A DNA stretch of 51,402 nt, from assembly GCF_000003605.2 (NCBI RefSeq), contig NW_003151761.1, forward strand, positions 282,819 to 334,220, in the 5' to 3' direction. This stretch comes from Saccoglossus kowalevskii. Lineage: Eukaryota; Hemichordata; Enteropneusta; Harrimaniidae. Shown here one piece after another: positions 29,401 to 35,636 of the stretch (the first letter of the stretch is position 1; each line of letters opens with the position of its first letter). Under the pieces are notes generated by a model that did not search any database, was not told where the DNA came from, and saw nothing but the letters and a program-made list of their open reading frames with translations. The translations under genes and the position numbers were made by a program.

Positions 29401-32400
29401 TGCGCACAATCATCTGTAAAAGATATAATGTATTTGATACTACCCGACCGACTGTCACCGAATAACATCGTGGCGGCGATGAATGGATCGATCTCAATGC
29501 GAGTGAATTGTGACAACCTTACAGTATAGTGAAATATATAGTTGGGTGTCTATCACATACAGTAATTAAGGAATAATAAACGCGAATATAAATGAAATCA
29601 TTACCTTGACAGCCGTACACTCCGAGACGCATGCAAGGAAAATTGCTGAATTCTAACAAATATATACGAATGTATCGTGTATATACTGCACCAGCCAAAG
29701 TATTCATCACTACCGTGTCTTTGTCGTTGTTACCATTGAATACCTAAACGAAGAAAGAGAAACAATATGGATGGGGAATGGTCGGCAACTCCTGTGTATC
29801 ACGTGATTGGATAAAGATCTCGTTGGCAGTTCGATTGTGTTAATTTTACTCAGCTCTGATCTATATTGAGCACAATAAATAGTATTACGTGAATAATTAC
29901 TATTATTATACGTCTGTCACGGTAATGCCATAAGTTATACAGCGTGCCATAATTTTGCGATATTGGCACGAGAAGGCGCCGTTCGATCTGGGTGGAACGT
30001 TTTGAAGTCCGTCGTCCGAAGGCCACCTTCGAAGCAACAACTCCCCTTTTACAAACAGATAAAATAATTTCAGCGATTTCTTCACAGAATAATCCTCAAC
30101 ATCACATAAAAAAATACAGGCTCTAAAATTATTTCTATAAAATAATTGCAAAATAAATCAACCGACAACCAGTTTGATTTCATTGCGTTCAAAAATGTTT
30201 CATTTCAAACTGCGCACAGACACAGACAGTGGTTTCTCGAAATGCATACTAATTAGGTAACCTGTCACTGCTAAAAGTTACTGAAAACATTATGAGCAAT
30301 AGTACTATAATGAAATATCGATGTGCCTCTGAATTTCGTAACTTGCTATGATCAAGAAAAACCTGTGGTTACTTTCAACAGTTTGCTGGAATCTGATTAA
30401 AAACGTGTCTCAAAAAACACGTTTACATCAGTTTTTCGATTATTTTTTTCAACTCGTAGCGATAGAATCAGTCAATTTAGAACTATCATGTGTGCTATCG
30501 GAAAGCATTTTGGCACAATTTTACTGAAAAGACGAGTTTGCCATTGCTCATGAATATTGATTTATGCAAATGAGACGAATATTTTAGGCAATCGTGTCAT
30601 GCAACCCCCTGACACTAGACTACACTAGACTACACTACACTGCACTACACTACACTACACTACACTACACTACACTACACTACACTACACTACACTACAC
30701 TACACTACACTACACTACACTACACTACGCTACGCTACACTACACTACACTACACTACACTACACTACACTACACTACACTACACTACACTACACTACAC
30801 TACACTACACTACACAATATCCAATGTCTGTGTTTTGAATAAACTATCTTTTTTTCAACGTCGAATATCAAATAGATGAAACATAGCCTACCTGAATAGA
30901 CCCGCCATCATCAGTGTATGCAATGCCATCACCTGTTTCATTAGTAGCATTGCTATAGTAAAACGTGTATTTCGTCACGTGATAATCATCAAGAATCGGG
31001 TTTCCGTTACCTTGGGACAATATCTGGGTTACATACACTTGTTCACCAAAATCCACCTACAGATATCAATCATACATAAAATTACATGATGAGATGGATA
31101 ACATACAAGTTTTCTCTCACACATTGACTCTACAACGGCAAGCATTGTGTTTCCCTTATCGTTGATGGTCTTTAAAGCGGGGGAGTCGTCGCCTGCGCAT
31201 GCGTCAGATGGCCATAGCGTGTCATTGTTTACAAACAAGCGTCTACACATGAGCCTTTGCGTTTTAGGCGTGTGTTGTTATCGTCGCTTGGGATTCAATT
31301 CCCGCGCGTGCGCAGGTGAAGACCCTCCCGCTTTAAGCATGTGTTTCACAAGTACTAAATGCAGCGACGAAGTTACATTACAAGGAACAATTATTGTCTA
31401 ATTGTATTTGATATAATTTAACACAGGTATTACCTCAGACAACTAATAATTTATAGTTCACAACAATATTCAAAACTACAAACTTTCAATAACAAATTTA
31501 AAGTGGGGATTCGTCACCTGCGCATGCGTCAGATGGCCATAGCGTGTCATTGTTTACAAACACGCGTCTACCCATGAGTCTTCGCGTTTTGTAGCGTATG
31601 TTGTTATCGTCGTTTGAAACTCAATTCTCGCACATGCGCAGGTGACAACCCTCCCGCTTTCAAATCACTAACCTGTATGTATTCATCTTCAACGTCAGTA
31701 TAGTCTTCACTCACACACCATGAACCAACGGAATTGAGCTTGATGTTATATTTCGAAATGCCCACAGCCCCTTCGATGTTGTTTTTAAAATACGAAGACA
31801 TGGAAATCCGGCTGTCTGGTACAACTGCGGGATCCTCGATACCAAGCGAGTATTCGGATGGACAAATGACCTCGCTCACTGTGTGTAAAGCAATCATGTA
31901 TAATTTGTGCTGTGAATCGATGTTGAGTGTATCGAAAATTTACGTGAATGATTTATACAATTGTCAATGTACCACAATGATATACTATTTTCAAGAATTG
32001 AGTCGAATTGCTGTCTAACTCATCATTGACGCGCACATCAATGCTTTATTCGGGCCTAAACATATTATGAGTTTCAGCTCAATTTGAAATGCGTTTTGGT
32101 TATTAAAAATAAAACAGTAAATGTTTTTTCATATATTAGTTTCTCTTAATTAATTTTGTAATAGTAATAGAGAGCACAAATCTTACGGCAGTTATCCGAT
32201 GGTTGGCCGATTTCACAATATTCCCACACAGTATCTATATCCGTCGTGTAACACCATACTCCGTCTTTACCAGTAGGATTGCGACATAGATTATGTTCGC
32301 CGAGACCTCCACCGGGGTAACTGACATCGTTGACGCTGTGCGTGTGCGGGGTTTGTACATTCCATGCTTGACAGGTGTGCCCGCTGATTGTGACTGACAC

Positions 32401-33274
32401 AGCACCACGATAGTCAGAACCGTCTGCCTCCATGTAACACTCAGCAATTCCAGCTTTAAAAAAAGAGAATATGCATACCTTTGTAAATATGTGTAACCTA
32501 TAGAATGTTCATAATCTCACAATTTTTCGCTTTATATTGCGTTGGTCCCTCACATATATTAGTATATTTGTTGGTGAGATACTAAAATACGATAATGCGC
32601 ATGGGCGTTGTATTATTGGTACGTATATTCAATTCAAAATGAGTATTAGTCCGCGTTGTCTCATTATATCTATAATCGAATCTTTTATTTCTATTTCTGT
32701 TTTTTAAGTTATCACATAGGTCTTCAACTATTACGGTATAACAGTACAACAAATATAAATAATCGAATAAAATTAAAAATAATATATATGAGATTTTAAC
32801 AGCAAAAATATGATTATAAAATAAAAAGCGTAGTTAGTAGACAGATTAATAATTGAAAGTTTTGCCCGGGGATATTTTATTTAGCTAGTAATATTTCGAT
32901 CAATCAATTATTTCCGACGAATAAAGTTTCTGAATTAGTATTATATATTATGCATGTTATTGGTTTACTCTGTGGTGCTACGATTGATTGTATCGATCCA
33001 TTTCGAACCAAAAAACACAACCACCTGAATTGAATTGCAGCGTTGTTGAGATGCCGTTGCCATTGGTTTGTTTTAGGGTGAAACAACCTTATACTCAGAT
33101 ACAGAGACTGTACCATGGTGTTGTCACATTCATATTCAGAAACATGTGTCGATTTTTTCAGCATTAGATATTTGTAGATAAATTACGATTAAAAATAATA
33201 ATTTGGAAGCAAAACTTACTTGTAGATATATGTGCTTGAGCAATATGAATTCCAATGAGCACCACTATATAAAC
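875..33274 (-). CDS. Partial giant mosaic lectin/adhesion protein gene (about 50 exons)
   Basis: Fifty exons can be read on the minus strand with GT-AG borders; together they give about 11.1 kb of open coding sequence, roughly 3,700 residues. Module borders are phase 1 throughout, and the F5/8C domains are cut internally by phase-0 introns, so every exon joins its neighbour in frame. No stop codon or internal start region interrupts the series, which is why I treat it as one gene. The start codon lies in an unseen upstream exon and the C terminus lies left of the window. The signal peptide and the dozens of cysteine-rich extracellular modules imply secretion or surface display. Lectin-type folds (SUEL, CTLD, FTP, F5/8C) dominate, suggesting binding of glycans, microbes, gamete or matrix ligands; this is inference. 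It could instead be two adjacent genes, but no boundary is visible. Confidence 0.8.
1168..2448. other. Intron without recognisable coding
   Basis: Scanned on both strands for the missing SUEL 6 second half (Cys-rich, KYL, YxC). None was found. The open frames here are short, and their products have no recognised motif. Confidence 0.5.
2449..2604 (-). CDS. SUEL lectin domain 6, first half only
   Basis: A 156-nt phase 1-1 exon: [34 protein letters not shown]. It matches the first exon of SUEL 3 and 4 in length and layout, with YGR replaced by YHP. The second half is not found between 1168 and 2448. Splicing straight to the fibrinogen-like exon would be in frame. Confidence 0.7.
2751..3216. repeat. 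233-bp tandem duplication, two units
   Basis: Units 2751-2983 and 2984-3216 are head to tail with about three mismatches by eye, so the copy is recent. It lies in the intron between SUEL 5 and SUEL 6 and has no recognised coding content. Confidence 0.95.
3715..4050 (-). CDS. SUEL lectin domain 5
   Basis: A 336-nt phase 1-1 exon. [33 protein letters not shown] and [17 protein letters not shown] are all canonical. Without the donor at 3714 the frame reaches a stop near 3671, so 3' termination here is an alternative. The GTGGGG donor keeps phase 1 and leads to another SUEL-like exon, which I prefer. Confidence 0.9.
4182..5245 (-). CDS. Fucolectin-like (FTP) domain 2
   Basis: Exons 5048-5245 and 4182-4385. 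It reads [64 protein letters not shown] and LSLCDVQV, all typical of the eel-fucolectin family. The His of HGSC and the RGDCCGER-type loop are missing. Confidence 0.9.
5376..5882 (-). CDS. SUEL lectin domain 4 (split exon)
   Basis: Exons 5760-5882 and 5376-5579. First half: [24 protein letters not shown]. Second half: [34 protein letters not shown] is conserved. Confidence 0.9.
6125..6252. mobile_element. Truncated copy of the TTAA inverted-repeat element (MITE)
   Basis: Shares the internal blocks GCGTGTCATTGTTTACAAAC and the right end GCGCAGGTGACGACC followed by TTAA. The left inverted repeat is missing. It is non-autonomous and lies in the intron between SUEL 4 and SUEL 3. Confidence 0.8.
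6573..7407 (-). CDS. SUEL lectin domain 3 (split exon)
   Basis: Exons 7255-7407 and 6573-6737, phase 1. First half: [20 protein letters not shown]. Second half: [15 protein letters not shown] and [16 protein letters not shown]. The intron falls shortly after YGR, as in SUEL 4 and SUEL 6, whereas SUEL 1, 2 and 5 are single exons. Confidence 0.88.
7676..7966 (-). CDS. Immunoglobulin-like domain
   Basis: A 291-nt phase 1-1 exon with [20 protein letters not shown], then [14 protein letters not shown]. This is a typical I-set pattern with both disulphide cysteines, the core tryptophan and YYSC. It is the only Ig module. Confidence 0.92.
8190..8815 (-). CDS. F5/8 type C domain 8
   Basis: Exons 8502-8815 (314 nt) and 8190-8334 (145 nt), the same lengths as F5/8C 2. 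Segments are [61 protein letters not shown] and FELYGC. The second exon's acceptor is chosen to keep phase 0. A perfect AT dinucleotide run lies in the intron between the two exons. Confidence 0.9.
8389..8444. repeat. (AT)n microsatellite
   Basis: Twenty-eight uninterrupted AT units lie in the intron of F5/8C domain 8. Confidence 0.99.
8816..9464. other. AT-rich intron, nothing recognised
   Basis: About 650 bases between F5/8C 8 and CTLD 5, very AT-rich, with no open frame or repeat that I could identify. Confidence 0.6.
9465..9839 (-). CDS. C-type lectin-like domain 5
   Basis: A 375-nt phase 1-1 exon: [44 protein letters not shown], the WSNG loop, [17 protein letters not shown]. The WIG and WDG core motifs are present. 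EPN/QPD is absent. Confidence 0.93.
10351..10680 (-). CDS. SUEL lectin domain 2, diverged
   Basis: A 330-nt phase 1-1 exon with [34 protein letters not shown] and [20 protein letters not shown] is changed to YGK and KYL to EEL, so sugar binding is uncertain. Confidence 0.86.
10875..11168 (-). CDS. SUEL/rhamnose-binding lectin domain 1
   Basis: A 294-nt phase 1-1 exon. It carries the sugar-binding YGRT motif ([13 protein letters not shown]), [28 protein letters not shown] and spaced cysteines typical of sea-urchin-egg-lectin domains. It is the best conserved of the SUEL copies. Confidence 0.94.
11347..11936 (-). CDS. C-type lectin-like domain 4 (two exons)
   Basis: Exons 11826-11936 and 11347-11643, phase 1 junction. 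It has [15 protein letters not shown], the WDDALVTC helix, [36 protein letters not shown] and [12 protein letters not shown]. The EPN position reads HPH. It is the only CTLD cut by an intron, so it probably has a different origin from CTLD 1-3. Confidence 0.92.
12147..12794 (-). CDS. F5/8 type C domain 7
   Basis: Exons 12463-12794 (332 nt) and 12147-12327 (181 nt). It shows [61 protein letters not shown] and IELYGC. Confidence 0.93.
13078..13144. repeat. Perfect palindrome with 22-bp arms
   Basis: Arms 13078-13099 and 13123-13144 are perfect reverse complements (ATTCACTGGGTTTTAATTT...) around a 23-nt loop. Related fragments (AAACCCACTGAATATG, AAACCCAGTGAAAATT) follow to about 13262, so this is probably a decayed cluster of a small fold-back element inside the intron of 12795-13663. 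Confidence 0.9.
13664..14258 (-). CDS. F5/8 type C domain 6, shortened
   Basis: Exons 14059-14258 and 13664-13850. It begins [15 protein letters not shown] and continues [45 protein letters not shown] and VIIYGC. The N-terminal third is missing. A second acceptor nine bases in would also keep the frame. Confidence 0.82.
14803..15045 (-). CDS. PAN/Apple domain
   Basis: A 243-nt phase 1-1 exon. It has the PAN_1 pattern: [19 protein letters not shown], then [18 protein letters not shown] and a closing WDYIRRE. It is the only PAN module and separates two F5/8C pairs. Confidence 0.9.
15230..15811 (-). CDS. F5/8 type C domain 5
   Basis: Exons 15492-15811 (320 nt) and 15230-15380 (151 nt). It reads [17 protein letters not shown], a W-rich [12 protein letters not shown] segment, [30 protein letters not shown] and VELYGC. 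Both terminal cysteines of the F5/8C fold are present. Confidence 0.95.
16342..16524 (-). CDS. Thrombospondin type 1 repeat 8
   Basis: A 183-nt phase 1-1 exon with [34 protein letters not shown] and GTVCG. Confidence 0.92.
16995..18072 (-). CDS. F5/8 type C domain 4, shortened
   Basis: Exons 17852-18072 (221 nt) and 16995-17139 (145 nt). It retains [47 protein letters not shown] and VEVFG. The first exon is about 93 nt (31 codons) shorter than in its siblings and lacks the PLG..DSQI opening and the W-x-R-L segment. The frame is kept, so this is an in-frame loss rather than a broken exon. Confidence 0.88.
17140..17851. other. Intron within F5/8C 4, nothing recognised
   Basis: The stretch 17380-17600 is richer in CpG than its surroundings and may be an old repeat insertion. 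No coding motif was seen. Confidence 0.45.
18221..18397 (-). CDS. Thrombospondin type 1 repeat 7
   Basis: A 177-nt phase 1-1 exon with [32 protein letters not shown] and YTSCS. Confidence 0.92.
18693..19893 (-). CDS. F5/8 type C domain 3
   Basis: Exons 19580-19893 (314 nt) and 18693-18846 (154 nt), phase-0 internal junction. It has [72 protein letters not shown] and MRIELYG. This is the most canonical F5/8C copy here. Confidence 0.95.
19021..19080 (-). repeat. Possible tRNA-derived SINE head
   Basis: The minus strand contains ACAGTGGTAAGGCGCC, like a tRNA A box (AGTGGTTAAGGCG), and 30 nt later GAATTCGAATCTC, like a B box (GGTTCGANNCC). The 14-mer GGCGCCTTCTCGTG recurs near 29970. The tail and target duplications are not resolved. 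Confidence 0.35.
20088..20261 (-). CDS. Thrombospondin type 1 repeat 6
   Basis: A 174-nt phase 1-1 exon with [32 protein letters not shown] and TVCS. Confidence 0.93.
20423..21514 (-). CDS. F5/8 type C domain 2
   Basis: Exons 21201-21514 (314 nt) and 20423-20567 (145 nt), joined at phase 0. Core segments are [60 protein letters not shown] and RVEIYG. It starts a regular F5/8C-TSP1 alternation that runs to 15230. Inverted-repeat elements lie in the introns on both sides of its first exon. Confidence 0.92.
20873..21027. mobile_element. TTAA inverted-repeat element (MITE), copy 2
   Basis: 155 bp, bounded by TTAA on both sides, with terminal inverted repeats near AGCGGGAGGGTCGTCACC and an internal GTCGTCACCTGCGCA block. 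No coding capacity. TTAA ends suggest a piggyBac-type relative, which is inference. Confidence 0.88.
21688..21857. mobile_element. TTAA inverted-repeat element (MITE), copy 3
   Basis: 170 bp, same orientation as copy 2, TTAA at both ends, full inverted repeats. It lies between the first exon of F5/8C 2 and FTP 1. Confidence 0.9.
22022..22152. mobile_element. Related shorter TTAA inverted-repeat element
   Basis: 131 bp. The left end TTAAAGGGCGGCAGTCGTCG mirrors the right end read on the other strand (TTAAAGCGCGGTGGTCGTCG). The interior differs from the copies above, so it is a sister family with shared tips. It ends 32 bp from the donor side of the FTP 1 second exon. Confidence 0.8.
22184..23207 (-). 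CDS. Fucolectin-like (FTP) domain 1
   Basis: Two exons, 22998-23207 and 22184-22381, both phase 1-1. The fold signature is [39 protein letters not shown] and the closing IVCEVEVYS, as in eel fucolectin and pentraxin-type FTP domains. The HGSC segment and the Arg/Cys-Cys loop that contact fucose in eel agglutinin are replaced by STCAVTD and LRKYEFPL, so fucose binding is doubtful. Confidence 0.88.
23322..23498 (-). CDS. Thrombospondin type 1 repeat 5
   Basis: A 177-nt phase 1-1 exon with [34 protein letters not shown] and VQCT. The acceptor is ambiguous (AAG or AAGAG). Only the first keeps the frame open. Confidence 0.91.
23709..23915 (-). CDS. Thrombospondin type 1 repeat 4
   Basis: A 207-nt phase 1-1 exon, longer than its siblings because of an insert ([13 protein letters not shown]) between CSVTC and the TRTCTNP strand. 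[13 protein letters not shown] and NACPP are also seen. Confidence 0.91.
24300..24716 (-). CDS. C-type lectin-like domain 3
   Basis: A 417-nt phase 1-1 exon, continuously open. It carries [17 protein letters not shown], the helix with [37 protein letters not shown] and [13 protein letters not shown]. The EPN/QPD position is occupied by PLPDGYDC, so canonical mannose or galactose binding is not predicted. Confidence 0.9.
25110..25286 (-). CDS. Thrombospondin type 1 repeat 3
   Basis: A 177-nt phase 1-1 exon with [31 protein letters not shown] and CDVDC. The usual CSVTCG is altered to CSRCYP. Confidence 0.92.
25462..25638 (-). CDS. Thrombospondin type 1 repeat 2
   Basis: A 177-nt phase 1-1 exon with [29 protein letters not shown] and GCGGSC. 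It abuts TSP1-3 with a 175-bp intron, a probable tandem exon duplication. Confidence 0.93.
25639..26280. other. Intron, nothing recognised
   Basis: Separates TSP1-2 from CTLD 2. AT-rich with no coding motif. Confidence 0.6.
26281..26718 (-). CDS. C-type lectin-like domain 2
   Basis: One 438-nt exon, phase 1-1. Conserved parts are [55 protein letters not shown] and the closing [17 protein letters not shown] stands where EPN would be. A GQPD string lies earlier, in the insert before the long loop, and is probably not a QPD calcium site. Confidence 0.9.
27109..27279 (-). CDS. Thrombospondin type 1 repeat 1
   Basis: A 171-nt phase 1-1 exon. It shows [29 protein letters not shown] and the final CDELC. 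The WxxWxxW run is the usual C-mannosylation site. Confidence 0.93.
27542..27967 (-). CDS. C-type lectin-like domain 1
   Basis: One 426-nt exon, phase 1 to 1. It has the long-form N-terminal hairpin (TCASGWYAG), an amphipathic helix with [10 protein letters not shown], the SELYTGMTY core, and the terminal cysteine pair in [14 protein letters not shown]. The usual EPN or QPD sugar-specificity motif is replaced by [10 protein letters not shown]. It resembles CTLD 2 and 3 in this gene closely enough to suggest internal duplication. Confidence 0.9.
28219..29413 (-). CDS. Two EGF-like domains
   Basis: Exons 29318-29413 and 28219-28359. EGF 1 reads [14 protein letters not shown] and YHCAC; its sixth cysteine (GEHC) is supplied by the start of the next exon, which confirms the splice. 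EGF 2 has [19 protein letters not shown] and GLLC. No calcium-binding EGF consensus is evident. The 860-bp intron between them is AT-rich without recognisable coding. Confidence 0.9.
29605..31878 (-). CDS. F5/8 type C (discoidin) domain 1
   Basis: Three exons: 31673-31878, 30892-31056 and 29605-29743. The domain opens with [14 protein letters not shown], has the mid-domain [11 protein letters not shown] and DGGSIQ segments, and closes with YTRYIRIY and LGVYGC. It is the most divergent F5/8C copy and the only one cut by two introns, since the others have one. Two inverted-repeat elements sit in its first intron and a pentanucleotide satellite in its second. It is joined through a phase-1 border to EGF 1. 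Confidence 0.88.
29901..29964. repeat. Dispersed repeat, copy at the mosaic gene
   Basis: About 64 bp matching 39991-40053 with scattered differences; shared blocks are TATTATTATAC, TAAGTT, GCGTGCC and TAATTTTGCG. The family is unknown. Confidence 0.7.
30612..30815. repeat. (CACTA)n pentanucleotide satellite
   Basis: About forty units with a few variant units near 30640 and 30729. It lies in the intron between the second and third exons of F5/8C 1. The long open frame over it is a by-product of the repeat. Confidence 0.98.
31172..31336. mobile_element. TTAA inverted-repeat element (MITE), copy 4
   Basis: 165 bp with TTAA at both ends, opposite orientation to copies 2 and 3. Contains GCGTGTCATTGTTTACAAAC and GCGCGTGCGCAGGTGAAGAC. 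Confidence 0.9.
31498..31664. mobile_element. TTAA inverted-repeat element (MITE), copy 5
   Basis: 167 bp, same orientation as copy 4 and 161 bp from it in the same intron. The left end has TTAA; the right end is altered to TTTCAAA. It stops about 8 bases from the splice donor of the F5/8C 1 first exon (donor at 31667-31672). Confidence 0.88.
32187..32453 (-). CDS. Kringle domain
   Basis: A single 267-nt exon, phase 1 on both sides. All six kringle cysteines are present in canonical context: ECY, TCQAW, LCRNP, VWCYT, EYCEI and a final C. An Asp-x-Asp pair follows WCYTT, in the place of the anionic pair that binds lysine in plasminogen kringles, so ligand binding is possible. It is the first module of the mature protein. 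Confidence 0.93.
32454..33219. other. Intron between signal peptide and kringle exons
   Basis: AT-rich and without recognised coding. An 86-codon open frame on the minus strand (33164-32904) has no domain signature. Confidence 0.55.
33220..33274 (-). CDS. Signal peptide exon of the mosaic gene
   Basis: A 55-nt exon lies between a TAG acceptor and a GTAAGT donor. It reads [18 protein letters not shown], a hydrophobic core followed by AQA, a plausible signal peptidase site. It enters in phase 0, because the codon before it is an in-frame TAG inside the acceptor, and it leaves in phase 1, joining the kringle exon in frame. The methionine must come from an upstream exon that I could not place. 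Other frames stop immediately after joining the kringle exon. Confidence 0.6.
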
Positions 33275-34490
33275 CTACGAATACATATAATATATTCATA
33301 TAACAATTGCGCAATGTTCTTTAAAAGTTTATCTGTGTGATTTTTCAAATAAGTAACGCACCAATGATCTAATTAAAATTTAAAAAACTCAAACTCATGT
33401 CAATGAACCACTGAAACACTTTGTCCAATTCATAAAACAAACTCGTTGCATTCAATAACGCATGATGTTTAATATCTAGATATTGTTATGATTCGTGAAG
33501 GGACGGGTCAAACTACAAAGATCAGGAATAAAAGAACGCGGTGTCTCAGGATTGTCATGTGATAAACTTTTTATCACACATGGTCTCCCCGATCTATTTT
33601 TTGTTGTAGGATAATATACTGTAAAACATGTCTTGTTAGTTAGCATGTTATTTTAGCTAATTTACGGCTTAATCTGTAATTTCGATAATTCAAGATGTCA
33701 TTAATTTAATAAAGTATATTCTCACAAAGATTGTTGGCACTTTAGCTAAATTAAGATTCAGTTAATTCAAGCATGGAGGCAAATTCGCTAAAATGGCATG
33801 TAGCTATTTCAACATGGTTTACAGTAGATATTTTCTTTTAAGCTGTATGCCCTGTTATGAGCGTGCGTATGAGCGTATTGTGAATAACACACAGACACGC
33901 GCATTAATATTTTTGGTCTAAGTTCCCGAAACACGTCATATATGCGCAATTTCAAACTAACAATGCGACTGTGTTGATAATGACTGCTATGACGTTTTTT
34001 TTGTTTATTTTTGAATATGTTATACCTAAAATTATCGATTTTGGAAAGCGTTAAATAGCCCACTTTCGAGATAAACGGCCGCTGTCGGCGCCACCCTATC
34101 ATGTGACCAAACATTTTTTCACGGTGGGGCCATATTGAAGTCGGCCCAGCCTGTGTATGTACTTCAATCTATCCAACGTACAGTACTTATTTCGCCCAAA
34201 CTTTTTTTCGCTAGCTTTACGACCGTTTGGTGAACCCGACCGGGCAATTTCCGCTTTATTTTCGACCGCGCAAACCCGGAAATATCACTGCCAGCTCGCT
34301 CGCATTTAAAATTCGGACTAATAACACATTTCCGAGGTTCACATTGTCTTATATTGTCTTTCTGGTTTTCATAGATGTTAAACAGTCGACAAAAGTTCAA
34401 ATACTTTTTGTTTTAACTATCTATAATTATATGCACGCAATCTGACCCTTTGACCTCGATTTGGCTGGGATTGAATATTTTATTTTAAAC
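33275..34490. other. Upstream region of the mosaic gene
   Basis: The missing first exon and promoter of the mosaic gene should lie here, in the gap, or beyond. Bases 34060-34300 are richer in GC and CpG and hold GGGGCCATATTGAAG, a YY1-like site on the minus strand, so this is a candidate promoter. No convincing start exon could be placed. Confidence 0.35.
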
Positions 34491-35141
34491 NNNNNNNNNN
34501 NNNNNNNNNNNNNNNNNNNNNNNNNNNNNNNNNNNNNNNNNNNNNNNNNNNNNNNNNNNNNNNNNNNNNNNNNNNNNNNNNNNNNNNNNNNNNNNNNNNN
34601 NNNNNNNNNNNNNNNNNNNNNNNNNNNNNNNNNNNNNNNNNNNNNNNNNNNNNNNNNNNNNNNNNNNNNNNNNNNNNNNNNNNNNNNNNNNNNNNNNNNN
34701 NNNNNNNNNNNNNNNNNNNNNNNNNNNNNNNNNNNNNNNNNNNNNNNNNNNNNNNNNNNNNNNNNNNNNNNNNNNNNNNNNNNNNNNNNNNNNNNNNNNN
34801 NNNNNNNNNNNNNNNNNNNNNNNNNNNNNNNNNNNNNNNNNNNNNNNNNNNNNNNNNNNNNNNNNNNNNNNNNNNNNNNNNNNNNNNNNNNNNNNNNNNN
34901 NNNNNNNNNNNNNNNNNNNNNNNNNNNNNNNNNNNNNNNNNNNNNNNNNNNNNNNNNNNNNNNNNNNNNNNNNNNNNNNNNNNNNNNNNNNNNNNNNNNN
35001 NNNNNNNNNNNNNNNNNNNNNNNNNNNNNNNNNNNNNNNNNNNNNNNNNNNNNNNNNNNNNNNNNNNNNNNNNNNNNNNNNNNNNNNNNNNNNNNNNNNN
35101 NNNNNNNNNNNNNNNNNNNNNNNNNNNNNNNNNNNNNNNNN
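34491..35141. other. Assembly gap (run of N)
   Basis: 651 undetermined bases. Its true size and content are unknown. Confidence 1.
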
Positions 35142-35288
35142 CAAGTACGACATGGCTGTGTGGGTTTCCTTTCCTGATTGTTGAGTTTTCGCAATGTGTT
35201 TACCGAATCCCGGTTACCTAAGTGAAAGGTTTTTAACCATCAAATATACCTATCACAGTACACTCGTTTATAACGAAAACTTTATACT

Positions 35289-35290
<2 letters not shown>

Positions 35291-35370
<80 letters not shown>
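35291..35370. repeat. (TC)n microsatellite
   Basis: Forty uninterrupted TC units just right of the gap, a likely cause of the assembly break. Confidence 0.99.
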
Positions 35371-35374
<4 letters not shown>

Positions 35375-35531
35375 CAAACAAAATGTATTATGTTCTTTAT
35401 TATAGTGAACACTTCGCTATAACAAAGTAATTGTATATTTGTTCATGAATGAATGTGCCAAAGTGATTTTCTGAAAATATGCTTTCTAACAGAGGCCCAT
35501 GTTCGTTCGACGATAAAATTTAGGAACTTAC

Positions 35532-35636
35532 CAAACAGATAGCGGTCTTCGATTCCATTTGCATAATAAAGAAATCGCACAGCAACTAATAACAGGATAT
35601 CTATACCAGTGTTAATTGAGCCCAAAGCAGCACTGA
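35532..35636 (-). CDS. Orphan hydrophobic exon candidate
   Basis: A 105-nt stretch between a TTTCAG acceptor and a GTAAGT donor, open in the phase 1-1 frame. It reads GIDILLLVAVRFLYYANG between polar flanks, which could be a signal anchor or membrane segment. Its exit phase does not fit the signal peptide exon at 33274, so it is either joined through an unseen exon, belongs to another minus-strand gene, or is spurious. Confidence 0.25.

Noticed and set aside
30594-30842. Open frame encoding TLHYT repeats
   Set aside because: By-product of the (CACTA)n satellite.
34427-35194. Long open frames through the gap
   Set aside because: They consist of undetermined bases.
35194-35430. Open frame rich in Ser-Leu repeats
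   Set aside because: By-product of the (TC)n microsatellite.
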